Assembly: GCA_963774155.1 (NCBI GenBank)
Contig: CAVZDW010000012.1
Location: 434,001 to 498,000, forward strand
Length of the DNA: 64,000 nt
Source: DASSUW01 sp963774155
GTDB taxonomy: Bacteria > Actinomycetota > Thermoleophilia > Solirubrobacterales > Solirubrobacteraceae
Reading direction: 5' to 3'
Positions 8,216 through 16,519 of this stretch are shown one piece after another. Numbering within the stretch: position 1 is the stretch's first letter; each line of letters opens with the position of its first letter. The translations under genes were made by a program, and so were the position numbers. Under the pieces are notes generated by a model, which was given only the letters and a program-made list of their open reading frames with translations, made no database searches and was not told the DNA's origin.

Positions 8216-8590
8216 ATGGCCTCTGAACCACCCGTCTACGACCTCATCCTGCTGCTCGACACCACGATCGAGCAGGAGCGCCGCGACACCATCCTCGCGA
8301 ACGTCGAGGACGCGATCGATCGCGCCGGTGAGCTCGTCGGGCGCCACGACTGGGGCAACCGCACCACGGTCTACGAGGTGCGCAAGCACACCGAGGCCGA
8401 TTACCACCTGCTCCAGTTCCGCGGACCGACGTCCCTGCTCGAGCAGCTGGACCACAATCTGAAGATCACGGACGGCATCCTGCGCTTCCGGATCGTCAAG
8501 CTCCGGCCCGGCACGCCCGCCCCGCCGGACCTGCGTCCCGCCGCGATGGCGGCCGTCGCACCGGCCCCTGAGGCCGACGAGACCGAGTAG
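8216..8590 (+). CDS. rpsF: 30S ribosomal protein S6
   Basis: This 124-residue small-subunit protein S6 binds 16S rRNA as a partner of S18. The characteristic start YDLILLLD, the central GNRTTVYEVRKHTEADYHLLQFRG and the end LRFRIVKL are visible, and the tail is short, acidic and Ala/Pro-rich. ATG 8216 is preferred because the fold begins four residues later; in-frame ATG 8153 would add unrelated residues. No Shine-Dalgarno is seen, but TAGCAT (8199-8204) sits 11 bases before the ATG, suggesting a very short leader. It heads the S6-SSB-S18-L9 cluster. Confidence 0.93.
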   Translation: MASEPPVYDLILLLDTTIEQERRDTILANVEDAIDRAGELVGRHDWGNRTTVYEVRKHTEADYHLLQFRGPTSLLEQLDHNLKITDGILRFRIVKLRPGTPAPPDLRPAAMAAVAPAPEADETE

Positions 8591-8757
8591 TCGGCGCTCC
8601 GCGCCCCCGGTTCGTCACGCCTCCAGCGGCCTTCGTCACGTCTCTGTCAAGAAAAGGTCGCAATCTGCGACTCCTCCCTCGAAGCTGCCGGGTCGGCACC
8701 TAGACTCGGCCTCCACCGAACTTTCGAGACGTTCTGGCAGCACGAAAGGAGCCACCT

Positions 8758-9234
8758 ATGGCCGCCACCAACATCAACCGGGTCGTCCTCACCGGCAACC
8801 TCACGCGTGATCCCGAGCTGCGCTCGACGAGCAGCGGCATGTCCGTGTGCTCCCTGCGGGTCGCGTGCAACACCCGCCGCAAGAACCAGTCCACCGGCGA
8901 GTGGGAGGACAAGCCCAACTTCTTCGACGTGACGGTCTGGGGCGCGCAGGGCGAGAACTGCGCGCGGTTCCTGGCCAAGGGCCGCCCGGTCGCGATCGAC
9001 GGTCGCCTCGAGTGGCGCGAGTGGGACACGCCGGAGGGCCACAAGCGCCAGGCGATCGACATCATCGCCGACGCCGTGCAGTTCCTCGGCGGCCGCGAGG
9101 ACGGGATGGGCAACGGCAACGCCGGCTTCGCCCCGCGGTCCGACGTTCCGGCCGACACGCGCGACTTCGAGCCGGCCGGCGCCCGCCCCGCGGGCGGCGC
9201 CAACAACGCCGGCGACGACGACATTCCCTTCTAG
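8758..9234 (+). CDS. ssb: Single-stranded DNA-binding protein
   Basis: This 158-residue SSB coats single-stranded DNA during replication and repair. The OB-fold (about 1-110) starts NRVVLTGNLTRDPELR and includes NFFDVTVWG and the RLEWREWDT strand. A Gly/Ala/Pro linker leads to the conserved acidic tail DDDIPF, which recruits partner proteins. A strong ribosome site, AAAGGAG, precedes ATG 8758. A TAGACT box at 8701-8706, about 50 bases upstream, could be a -10 element of a separate promoter; the gap from rpsF is 167 bases, long for this cluster. Confidence 0.96.
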   Translation: MAATNINRVVLTGNLTRDPELRSTSSGMSVCSLRVACNTRRKNQSTGEWEDKPNFFDVTVWGAQGENCARFLAKGRPVAIDGRLEWREWDTPEGHKRQAIDIIADAVQFLGGREDGMGNGNAGFAPRSDVPADTRDFEPAGARPAGGANNAGDDDIPF

Positions 9235-9361
9235 CCACTGAGCGGTGGCGCTCCCGTACGGGGGCGCCACCCGCGGCTTCGCTACCCTTTCGAGCTGCGC
9301 GCGCCCTGCAGCGGCGCGCATTCCGAGCTCCAGCAAGGCAGCCAAGAGAGGTTTTCGAACA

Positions 9362-9700
9362 GTGGCAAAGCAGCGCAGCCGGCCGACGCGCCGGCGAGAT
9401 CGCAAGGGCGGTCCCGGCGGCGGGCGCCGCAAGTCCTGCCAGTACTGCCGCGACAAGGTCGAGTTCGTCGACTACAAGGACATCACGTCCTTGCGCAAGT
9501 TCATCTCCGACCGCGGCAAGATCCGCTCGCGTCGGATCACCGGGGCGTGCCGCCGGCACCAGAACCAGATCGCCACGGCGGTGAAGCGTGCGCGCGAGAT
9601 CGCGCTGCTGCCGTACGTCGGCGATACGCGTGAGTCGCGGGACGAGCGGGGCGGCGGTCGCGACCGGGATCGCGATCGCGATCGCGACAGAGATCGGTAG
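9362..9700 (+). CDS. rpsR: 30S ribosomal protein S18, zinc-type, with Arg-Asp repeat tail
   Basis: This is a 112-residue S18, the S6 partner in the ribosome platform. The core shows KSCQYCRDK, VDYKDITSLRKFIS, KIRSRRITGACRRHQ and the YVGD end of the family. CxxC plus the later CRRH mark it as the zinc-binding (C+) form. The start is GTG 9362 (VAKQRSRP), where the family begins; in-frame starts further upstream give unrelated residues. Beyond the normal end is a roughly 20-residue tail finishing in repeated Arg-Asp, encoded by a CGCGAT-like microsatellite (9656-9699), which is not part of the family. The tail could vary between strains by slippage. Confidence 0.93.
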   Translation: MAKQRSRPTRRRDRKGGPGGGRRKSCQYCRDKVEFVDYKDITSLRKFISDRGKIRSRRITGACRRHQNQIATAVKRAREIALLPYVGDTRESRDERGGGRDRDRDRDRDRDR

Positions 9701-9706
9701 CCCGTC

Positions 9707-10159
9707 GTGCCCCAGGCCATTCTCCTCCAGGACGTGGAGCAGCTCGGCGAGCGCGGCGAGGTCATCGACGTCTCGAAGGGCTACCTGCGGAACTTCCTGA
9801 TCCCGCGCAAGCTGGCCGAGCCCGCCACCAAGGGCTCGATCGCGGCCGCCGAGAAGCGTCGCGAGGCCGCCGACCGCGCCGTCGCCACCGCGCAGACGCA
9901 GGCGCGCGAGCACGCGGACATGCTGAATCGCACGGTGCTCACCATCCCGCACCAGGCCGGCGAGGACGGCCGCCTGTTCGGCTCCGTCACGTCGCAGGAC
10001 ATCGCGGATGCGATCAAGGACGCCCGCGGGCTGACGATCGACCGCCGCGACATCCGGCTCGAGGACCCGATCAAGACGGTCGGGACCCACATGGTCGAGA
10101 TCGAGGTCGCCTCCGGGCTGGTCGCGACCGTCAAGACCATGGTCACCGAGCAGAAGTAG
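9707..10159 (+). CDS. rplI: 50S ribosomal protein L9
   Basis: This 150-residue L9 binds 23S rRNA and projects from the L1 side. The signature segment is complete: VEQLGERGEVIDVSKGYLRN then FLIPRKLA in the N-terminal domain, a long connecting helix (about 45-75), and the C-terminal domain with GRLFGSVTSQDIADAI and DRRDIRL. The start is GTG 9707, six bases after the rpsR stop. Its position between rpsR and dnaB matches the usual bacterial order. Confidence 0.96.
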   Translation: MPQAILLQDVEQLGERGEVIDVSKGYLRNFLIPRKLAEPATKGSIAAAEKRREAADRAVATAQTQAREHADMLNRTVLTIPHQAGEDGRLFGSVTSQDIADAIKDARGLTIDRRDIRLEDPIKTVGTHMVEIEVASGLVATVKTMVTEQK

Positions 10160-10313
10160 CGCCCTCCGCGCGCTTCGGGTCACGCCCGAGGCGCGCTTCG
10201 CGCCGACTTCGCAACCGGTCCGCGACAATTTTGCGGAGTACGCGGGGACGAACCTCGTCCGGTTCGAGATCGGGCCCTGAGCGACCGGTAGTCGACCTAG
10301 AGTTGACCGCCGC

Positions 10314-11726
10314 ATGAGCGCTCCGGATCGGACCAACGGCCACAGCTCGCACCCGAACGGCGGCGGTGGCGGCCGCGGCGGGTTCGAAGGCCCGATGGCG
10401 CCGCCGCAGAACCTCGAGGCCGAGCAGTCGGTGCTCGGCGCCGTCCTGCTGTCGGACACCGCGCTGCCGGCGCTGATCATCGACGAGCGGCTCCACCCGG
10501 ACGACTTCTACCGCGAGGGCCACGCCCGGATCTACCAGGCGATGCTCGACCTCCACACGCTGGGCGAGCCGGTGGACGCGCTCACCCTCGTCGAGCACCT
10601 CAAGCAGGCGGGCGACCTCGAGTCCGTCGGCGGCCGCGCCGCGATCGACCTGCTCGCCGGCTCCGTCCCGGCCGTCGGCAACGTCCGCCAGTACGCCCGC
10701 ATCGTCCGCGACAACGCGATGCTCCGGCGGCTCCTGCGCGCGTCCTACGAGATCCAGACGCGCGTGCACTCGCACGAGGCCCTGCCGCGCGAGCTCGTCG
10801 ACATGGCCGAGCGAGCCATCCTCGAGGTCGCGCACGAGGACAGCCGCAAGGACTTCCGCCCGATCCACGACCTCCTGTCCTCGGAGCTCGACAAGCTCGA
10901 GCGCCTCTCCCGCGAGGGCAAGGCCATCACCGGCACCGCGTCCGGCTTCGAGGACCTCGACACCATCACCGGCGGCTTCCAGGGCGGCAACCTGATCATC
11001 CTGGCCGCACGCCCATCGATGGGAAAATCGGCCTTGATGGCCAACTTCGCCGAGAACGCGGCGCTGGAGTCCAAGAAGGCCGTGGCGCTGTTCTCGCTCG
11101 AGATGTCCGAGGGGGAGCTCGCCCAGCGCTTCATCGCCTCGCAGGCCTCGATCCGGGGCGACGATCTGCGCAAGGGCAAGGTGCCGCCGTCGCGCTGGCC
11201 GAAGATCCTCCAGGCCTCGAACCGGCTGGCGGAGTCGCCGCTCTACATCGACGACTCCTCCGACCTCTCGGTGCTCGACGTCCGCGCCAAGGCGCGCCGG
11301 CTCGCCCAGCAGAACGCCGACGGGCTCGGGCTGATCCTCATCGACTACCTGCAGCTCATGCGCGCGGGCGGGAGCGTGGAGAACCGCGTCGAGCAGATCG
11401 GCCAGATCTCCCGCGGCCTCAAGACGCTCGCGCGCGAGCTCAACGTGCCGGTGATCGCGCTCTCGCAGCTCAACCGCGGCGTCGAGCAGCGGACCGACAA
11501 GCGTCCCGTGCTCTCGGACCTCCGCGAGAGCGGATCGATCGAGCAGGACGCGGATCTCGTGATGTTCATCTACCGCGACGAGTACTACAACGACGAATCG
11601 GACCGCGAGGGGATCGCGGACCTGATCATCTCCAAGCACCGCAACGGCGGGCTGGGGACGGTCGAGCTGGCGTTCCAGAAGGAGTTCCCGCGGTTCATGT
11701 CGTACGCCGGGGATGACGGCTATTGA
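10314..11726 (+). CDS. dnaB: Replicative DNA helicase DnaB
   Basis: This 470-residue hexameric replication-fork helicase has a Gly-rich leader (1-25) followed by the N-terminal scaffold (NLEAEQSVLGAVLL). The RecA-like ATPase has Walker A ARPSMGKSALM and Walker B LILIDYLQLM, plus ALSQLNRGVEQR and the DLRESGSIEQDAD motif. There is no intein interruption, although dnaB is a frequent intein site. ATG 10314 follows a TAGAGT box (10298-10303) by 10 bases, suggesting a short-leader transcript. The stop TGA overlaps the TTG start of the next gene (TTGA), coupling helicase and DnaC-like ATPase. Confidence 0.96.
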   Translation: MSAPDRTNGHSSHPNGGGGGRGGFEGPMAPPQNLEAEQSVLGAVLLSDTALPALIIDERLHPDDFYREGHARIYQAMLDLHTLGEPVDALTLVEHLKQAGDLESVGGRAAIDLLAGSVPAVGNVRQYARIVRDNAMLRRLLRASYEIQTRVHSHEALPRELVDMAERAILEVAHEDSRKDFRPIHDLLSSELDKLERLSREGKAITGTASGFEDLDTITGGFQGGNLIILAARPSMGKSALMANFAENAALESKKAVALFSLEMSEGELAQRFIASQASIRGDDLRKGKVPPSRWPKILQASNRLAESPLYIDDSSDLSVLDVRAKARRLAQQNADGLGLILIDYLQLMRAGGSVENRVEQIGQISRGLKTLARELNVPVIALSQLNRGVEQRTDKRPVLSDLRESGSIEQDADLVMFIYRDEYYNDESDREGIADLIISKHRNGGLGTVELAFQKEFPRFMSYAGDDGY

Positions 11727-12502
11727 GCGGCTGCCCTGAGAACCTCTGCGACGGCTCGGGCTTCCTCTACGAGGAGGGGAGCCGGCGTGCGCGGCCGTGC
11801 ACGTGCCGACCCTCCCGGATGGCCCGCAAGCGGTCCGCCGCGGTCGCCGGGCGGCTGCCGAAGCGCTTCCGCGAGGTGTCGTTCGACCGCGAGCCCGTGC
11901 TCTCGATCGAGCGTCGCAACCCGCCGGTCATCCGGGACGTCCGCACGTACGTCCGCAGCGTGGCCGAGCGCCTGGACGAGGGCCGCGGCCTGTGGTTCAT
12001 CGGGGACGTCGGGACCGGCAAGACGACGCTGGCGATGCTCGTATCCAAGGCCGCGATGGAGGCCGACCGGACCGTGGCGATCTACTCGCTCCCCCGCCTG
12101 CTGGCCCTGCTCCGCGACTCGTACGACGACTCGTCCACGTACTCGCTCAGCGAGCTCATCGACCGGCTGTGCGGCGTCGACCTGCTGCACATCGACGACG
12201 TCGGCGCCGAGCAGACCTCCCCGTGGGTGCTCGAGCAGCTGTACACGATCGTCAACACGCGCTACGAGGACGGCAAGGCGCTGCTGCTGACGACGAACCT
12301 CGATCACGCCGGGCTGGTGACGCAGATCGGCGAGCGCACGGTCTCCCGGATCTACGAGATCTGCGGCGATCCGCTGCCGATGTGGGGCGACGACGAGCGC
12401 CGCTCACGCGGGTTCGTGCTGCCCGACGCCTCGTCGCACGACGCGGACGCCGAGTGGGAACGGCCGGCGCCGTCGCGCTACGGACGAAGCCCCCTAGACT
12501 GA
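11723..12502 (+). CDS. DnaC/IstB-like ATPase with N-terminal zinc-ribbon motif
   Basis: This 259-residue AAA+ ATPase is of the DnaC/DnaI/IstB group, whose best-known members load DnaB onto DNA. An N-terminal cysteine motif (CPENLCDGSGF and CTC about 20 residues later) probably binds zinc. The ATPase has Walker A GDVGTGKTTLA, Walker B DLLHIDDVGAE and sensor LLLTTNL, then GERTVSRIYEICG. The start is TTG 11723, overlapping the dnaB stop by four bases; no ATG lies upstream. Coupling to dnaB supports a helicase-loader role. It is not a transposon IstB: no transposase or inverted repeats are near. Confidence 0.8.
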   Translation: MSGCPENLCDGSGFLYEEGSRRARPCTCRPSRMARKRSAAVAGRLPKRFREVSFDREPVLSIERRNPPVIRDVRTYVRSVAERLDEGRGLWFIGDVGTGKTTLAMLVSKAAMEADRTVAIYSLPRLLALLRDSYDDSSTYSLSELIDRLCGVDLLHIDDVGAEQTSPWVLEQLYTIVNTRYEDGKALLLTTNLDHAGLVTQIGERTVSRIYEICGDPLPMWGDDERRSRGFVLPDASSHDADAEWERPAPSRYGRSPLD

Positions 12503-12511
12503 CTTTCCGCA

Positions 12512-13831
12512 ATGGCTGGCATCGTCATCGTGGGAGCCCAGTGGGGCGACGAGGGCAAGGGGAAGATCACCGACCTCTTCGCCGAGCACGCGGACATGGT
12601 CATCCGCTTCCAGGGCGGTAACAACGCCGGCCACACCATCGTGCGCGAGGGCACCAAGTGGAAGTTCCACCTGATCCCCAGCGGCATCCTCTACCCGGGC
12701 CGCCTGTGCGCGATCGGCAACGGCGTCGTGATCGACCCCAAGGTCCTCACGGGTGAGCTGGACGACCTGCGGGCCAAGGGCGTCGACCTCTCCGGCCTGC
12801 GGATCAGCGCCAACGCGCACCTGATCATGCCGTACCACACGCTCCTCGACCACGCGGGCGAGGCCAAGCTCGGCAAGCTCCAGATCGGGACCACGCGGCG
12901 CGGGATCGGCCCCTGCTACGCCGACAAGGCGGCCCGCCTGGGCATCCGCGTGCAGGACCTGCTCGACGAGAAGATCCTGCGCAAGAAGATCGCCGCGGCG
13001 ATGGAGCCCAAGCGGCTCTCGCTGCGCCCCTTCGCGAAGGCCCCGGAGCTCGACCTGCAGGGCATGACCGAGGACTACCTGACCTACGGCCACCGGATCG
13101 AGCAGTACATCGCCGACACCGCGCGCCTCACCTGGGACGTCCTCGACGCCGGCGGCAACGTCCTCTTCGAGGGCGCGCAGGGCACGTTGCTCGACATCGA
13201 CCACGGCACCTATCCGTTCGTGACGTCGTCCAACGTGGTCGCCGGCAGCGCCTGCGCGGGCGCCGGCGTCGGGCCCAAGGACATCGACGAGGTGTGGGGC
13301 GTGGCGAAGGCCTACGCCACGCGCGTCGGCTCCGGCCCGTTCCCGACGGAGCTCGACGACGAGCTCGGCCACGCGATGCGCGAGGCCGGCGGCGAGTACG
13401 GCACCACCACCGGCCGGGCGCGGCGCGTCGGCTGGATCGACCTCGTGGCCCTCCGCTACGCGGCGCGCATCAACGGTCTCGACCACCTCGCCGTCACCAA
13501 GCTCGACGTGCTCACCGGCCTCGGGCCGCTCAACGTCTGCACGCGCTACCGCGGCGTCGAGGAGGCCAGCTTCGACGCCTATCCGTACCACCAGACCGTG
13601 ATGCACCACGCGACCGGCGACTACGAGCAGCTCCCCGGCTGGGACGAGGACCTCGGCGAGTGCCGCGACGAGCAGGATCTCCCGCAGGCCGCGCGCGACT
13701 ACCTGGCCTACGTCGCCGACTTCGTCGGCGTGCCGATCAGCCTGGTCGGCGTCGGCCCCGGCCGCGAGCAGACGTTCTTCACGGAGGCGGGCGAGGGCAG
13801 CCACGCCGCCCGCGCCACGCAGCCGGCCTAG
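12512..13831 (+). CDS. purA: Adenylosuccinate synthetase
   Basis: This 439-residue PurA is cytosolic and makes adenylosuccinate from IMP and aspartate using GTP, the first committed step to AMP. The N-terminal signature QWGDEGKGKITDLF, the GGNNAGHT motif, the RRGIGPCYADKAAR loop and GQGT-like GAQGTLLDID are all present, and the length is normal. ATG 12512 is preceded by TAGACT (12495-12500), 11 bases before the start, with no Shine-Dalgarno, so a short-leader promoter of its own is likely. The gene is 9 bases past the DnaC-like stop and convergent with the RDD gene. Confidence 0.96.
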   Translation: MAGIVIVGAQWGDEGKGKITDLFAEHADMVIRFQGGNNAGHTIVREGTKWKFHLIPSGILYPGRLCAIGNGVVIDPKVLTGELDDLRAKGVDLSGLRISANAHLIMPYHTLLDHAGEAKLGKLQIGTTRRGIGPCYADKAARLGIRVQDLLDEKILRKKIAAAMEPKRLSLRPFAKAPELDLQGMTEDYLTYGHRIEQYIADTARLTWDVLDAGGNVLFEGAQGTLLDIDHGTYPFVTSSNVVAGSACAGAGVGPKDIDEVWGVAKAYATRVGSGPFPTELDDELGHAMREAGGEYGTTTGRARRVGWIDLVALRYAARINGLDHLAVTKLDVLTGLGPLNVCTRYRGVEEASFDAYPYHQTVMHHATGDYEQLPGWDEDLGECRDEQDLPQAARDYLAYVADFVGVPISLVGVGPGREQTFFTEAGEGSHAARATQPA

Positions 13832-13837
13832 CCGGGC

Positions 13838-14464
13838 TCAGTCGTTGATCACCCGGGTGTCCACGATGAAGTCGTGGAGCGCGCGGTTCTCCTCGTCCCA
13901 CAGCGGCCACAGCACGTCGGCGAGGCTGGCCAGGCCGAACGTGAGGCTGCTGGCGATGCCGAAGAGCAGCGACTTGACGACCACCTCACGCAGCAGCGCG
14001 AACCCGAAGGTCATCGGCTGGCCCTTCGCACGCACGACGCGGACGCCCGTGACCATGCGCCCGAGCGTCTTGCCGTTCGTGCGCGCCATCAGCGCCGGCG
14101 CGTAGAGGAGGGCGATGACGGTCACGCAGAGCGTCGCGATGAGCAGGCCGACGATGATCGCCACGATGCCGACCTCGTCGTCGACGAAGAAGCCGATCGA
14201 GAACGGCGCGGTCAGCGCGATGGTCAGCACGATGCCGCCCACGCCGACGATCAGCGCGTCGACGAGGAACGCTCCCACGCGCGACCACCAGCCCGCGAGC
14301 ACGTGGCGGCCGACGCCCGGCGCGCTCATGGCCGCCGGGCCGCCCGCCCCGGGTGGTGGAGCCGTGGTGTAGCCCGGTACCTCCGGGCCTGGGGCAGTAC
14401 CTCCACCCAGGAGTGGATCGCCGGACCGCAGGCCGCTGGTATCGCTCGGAGGGCGCTCGCTCAT
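13838..14464 (-). CDS. RDD family membrane protein
   Basis: This is a 208-residue integral membrane protein of the RDD family. A Pro/Gly-rich cytosolic leader (1-55) precedes WWSRVGAFLVDALIV, the Arg-Asp signature region. Two further helices follow (about 80-115), then NGKTLGRMVTGVRVV, a typical RDD mid-motif, and a last helix ending in HDFIVDTRV. Its role is unknown; some RDD proteins act as sodium/proton antiporters or are accessory to other membrane genes. ATG 14464 overlaps the stop of the upstream epimerase gene (ATGA), so the two are one operon. It is convergent with purA, with a 6-base gap. Confidence 0.85.
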   Translation of the reverse strand: MSERPPSDTSGLRSGDPLLGGGTAPGPEVPGYTTAPPPGAGGPAAMSAPGVGRHVLAGWWSRVGAFLVDALIVGVGGIVLTIALTAPFSIGFFVDDEVGIVAIIVGLLIATLCVTVIALLYAPALMARTNGKTLGRMVTGVRVVRAKGQPMTFGFALLREVVVKSLLFGIASSLTFGLASLADVLWPLWDEENRALHDFIVDTRVIND

Positions 14465-15535
14465 GCCCGCGACTCTAACGCCGCCCGGAGCGCGTCCACC
14501 ACGCGCTCGCCCGCCCGCCCGTCGCCGTACAGCGGCGGCCGCTCGGCCGGGAGCGGCCGCTCGAGCGCGGCCTGCGCCGCCGTCGGGTCGAGATCGACGA
14601 CCGCGTTCCAGCCGAGCTCGACCGTCTCGGCCCATTCGGTCGACGGCCGCAACGTCACGCAGCGGACACCCGCGAGGTACGCCTCCTTCTGGACCCCGCC
14701 GGAGTCGGTCAGCACCGCCCGGGCGTGCAGCAGCAGCGCCATGAAGTCCAGGTAGCCGAGCGGCGGCACCAGCGAGACGCCGGCGGCGAGCCGCTCGAGC
14801 AGCCCCGCCGCCTCCAGCCGCGCCCGCGTGCGCGGGTGCAGCGGGAACACGACCGGCCCGGGCAGGCTCAGCAGCAGCTCGACCAGCTGCGCCAGCCGCG
14901 CCGGGTCGTCGACGTTCCCCGCCCGGTGCGCCGTGACCAGCAGGTACTCGCCCGGCGCCACGCCGTACGACTCCAGGACGGAGACGCGCTCGCGCGCGCG
15001 AGGGGCGAGCAGCTGCGCGACGTCCACCATCACGTCGCCGACGACGACGACCTCGCCCACCACCTGCTCGGCGCGCAGCGTCTCCGCCGCCCGCTCCGAC
15101 GAGCAGAGCAGCAGCGAGGACGCATGGTCGGCCAGCACGCGGTTGAGCTCCTCCGGCATCGTCCGGTCGTACGAGCGCATCCCCGCCTCCACGTGCGCCA
15201 CCGGAACCCCCGCCTGGGCGCCGGCCAGCGCGCCGGCCAGCGTGGAGTTCGTGTCGCCGTAGACGAGCACGACGTCGGGCCGGTCGCCGAGCAGCAGCGG
15301 CTCCAGCGCCCGCCAGCATCCGCGCGGTCTGGGACGTGTTCGTGCCCCCGCCGAGGTCGAGGTGGTGCTCCGGCCGCGGCAGCGCCAGCTCGTCGAAGAA
15401 GACGCGCGAGAGCTCGGCGTCGTAGTGCTGGCCGGTGTGGACGAGCACCTCGTCGGCGACCGACCGGAGCCGGTCCGACACCGCCGCCGCCTTGACGAAC
15501 TGGGGCCGGTTTCCGATTACGGTGAGTACACGCAC
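14461..15535 (-). pseudogene. wecB: UDP-GlcNAc 2-epimerase, broken by a single-base insertion
   Basis: The full-length non-hydrolysing UDP-N-acetylglucosamine 2-epimerase (UDP-GlcNAc to UDP-ManNAc, for cell-wall polymers) is readable only across two frames. From GTG 15535 the N-terminal part gives VIGNRPQFVKAAAVSDRLR and HTGQHYD. The frame changes at the CCC run 15309-15311, and the rest continues as VYGDTNSTLAG, AHVEAGMRSYDRTMPEE, VTAHRAGNVDD and LTDSGGVQKEA. Removing one base at the run restores about 357 residues, the normal family length. Both halves are well conserved, and the ATGA overlap with the RDD gene is intact. A sequencing indel or a very recent mutation therefore fits better than an old pseudogene. 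Confidence 0.85.
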
Positions 15536-15562
15536 GAATTCGGGGTACGAAGCTGTCTAGAC

Positions 15563-15685
15563 ATGTCCGCGCTCATCGAGAACGTCCGCGGCACGGTACA
15601 AGGCATGCTGCACGCCGCCGGTCACATCGTCTGGTACGTGGACTGGCACACGGGCGGCCAGACCGCCCGCCAGGCCCGCCGCTAG
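15563..15685 (+). CDS. Small ORF, 40 residues, unknown
   Basis: An ATG at 15563 opens a 40-residue frame (starts MSALIENVRG, contains AGHIVWYVDWHTGG, ends ARQARR). It lies between the divergent start of wecB (15535) and the convergent end of the aminotransferase, overlapping the latter by four bases. The aromatic, glycine-flanked centre between a helical N-terminus and a basic C-terminus looks more protein-like than a chance frame. No clear ribosome site is visible. Function unknown; chance remains possible. Confidence 0.4.
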   Translation: MSALIENVRGTVQGMLHAAGHIVWYVDWHTGGQTARQARR

Positions 15686-16461
15686 GCCACCGCGAGCTCG
15701 CGCTCGATCCGCGCGAGCAGGCGGGAACGCGCCTCCCGGGTCAGGGGACCGGGAGCCGCCGGCAGCTCGATGTCGTCCACGACCCCGATCGGCAGGCCCT
15801 CGCGGACGGTCGACGCGATGAACGCCTCCTCGGCGCCCGCGACGTCGTCCATCGTGCAGATCCGCTCCTCGGCCTCGCACTCCTCGATCACGTACGCGCG
15901 CGTGATCGAGGCCAGGATCCGGTCCTCCAGCGGCGGCGTGTAGAGGCGGCCCTCGGAGACCCAGAAGAACGACCACGTCGGGCCCTCCAGCACGCGGCCG
16001 TGCGGCGTCACGAGCAGCGCCTCGTCGAACCCGCGCTCGCGCGCCAGCCGCCCCGCCAGCATGTTCGCGCCGTACGACAGCGTCTTGAGGCCGTCGAGCA
16101 CGCGCGTCGGGGCGTAGGTGACCGTGGCCACGCGGGCCACGGAGACGTGCTGGGGCAGCGGCTCCATGGTCAGCACCCGCCTGCCGCCGCGCGTGAGCAC
16201 GATCCGCATCAGCGCCTCGACCGTGCCCGACGCCTCCAGCAGCGCGGCGACCTCGGCGCGCAGCGCCTCGGCGTCGTACGGGAGGCGCAGCCCGGCGCTG
16301 GTGCGGGCGAGCCGCGCGTAGTGGTCGTCGAGCGCGAACGGCCGGCCGCCGTACAGGCGCATGACCTCGAATGCGCCGTCGCCGCGCGTGAGCCCCTCGT
16401 CGGTGACGGGGATCCGGGCCTCCTCGATCGGGCCGATCGACCCGTCCACGCTCGCCAGCAT
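15682..16461 (-). CDS. Class IV PLP aminotransferase (BCAT/aminodeoxychorismate lyase family)
   Basis: This is a 259-residue PLP enzyme of fold type IV, a group that includes branched-chain aminotransferase, D-amino acid aminotransferase and aminodeoxychorismate lyase. Visible are IPVTDEGLTRGDGAFEVMRLYGG at the N-terminus (the R-G-D-G motif), the probable PLP lysine in LKTLSYGANMLA, and EALLVTPHGRVLEGPTWSFFWV in the C-terminal half. The missing YxKGG pattern and the short length favour a PabC-like or small-substrate enzyme over classical IlvE, but the substrate cannot be settled. There are no pab genes next to it. It stands alone on the minus strand. Confidence 0.8.
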   Translation of the reverse strand: MLASVDGSIGPIEEARIPVTDEGLTRGDGAFEVMRLYGGRPFALDDHYARLARTSAGLRLPYDAEALRAEVAALLEASGTVEALMRIVLTRGGRRVLTMEPLPQHVSVARVATVTYAPTRVLDGLKTLSYGANMLAGRLARERGFDEALLVTPHGRVLEGPTWSFFWVSEGRLYTPPLEDRILASITRAYVIEECEAEERICTMDDVAGAEEAFIASTVREGLPIGVVDDIELPAAPGPLTREARSRLLARIERELAVA

Positions 16462-16519
16462 GCGGCCAGGCTATCGCCCGGGTCCAGTCCGGCGCGCGGC
16501 CGCCGATGACCGGGGGAAC

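Noticed and set aside
10314..11726. Intein in dnaB
   Set aside because: The helicase motifs are contiguous and the length is normal.
11723..12502. IstB of an IS21 insertion sequence
   Set aside because: No IstA transposase or terminal repeats nearby; coupling to dnaB and the zinc motif fit a helicase-loader-like protein.
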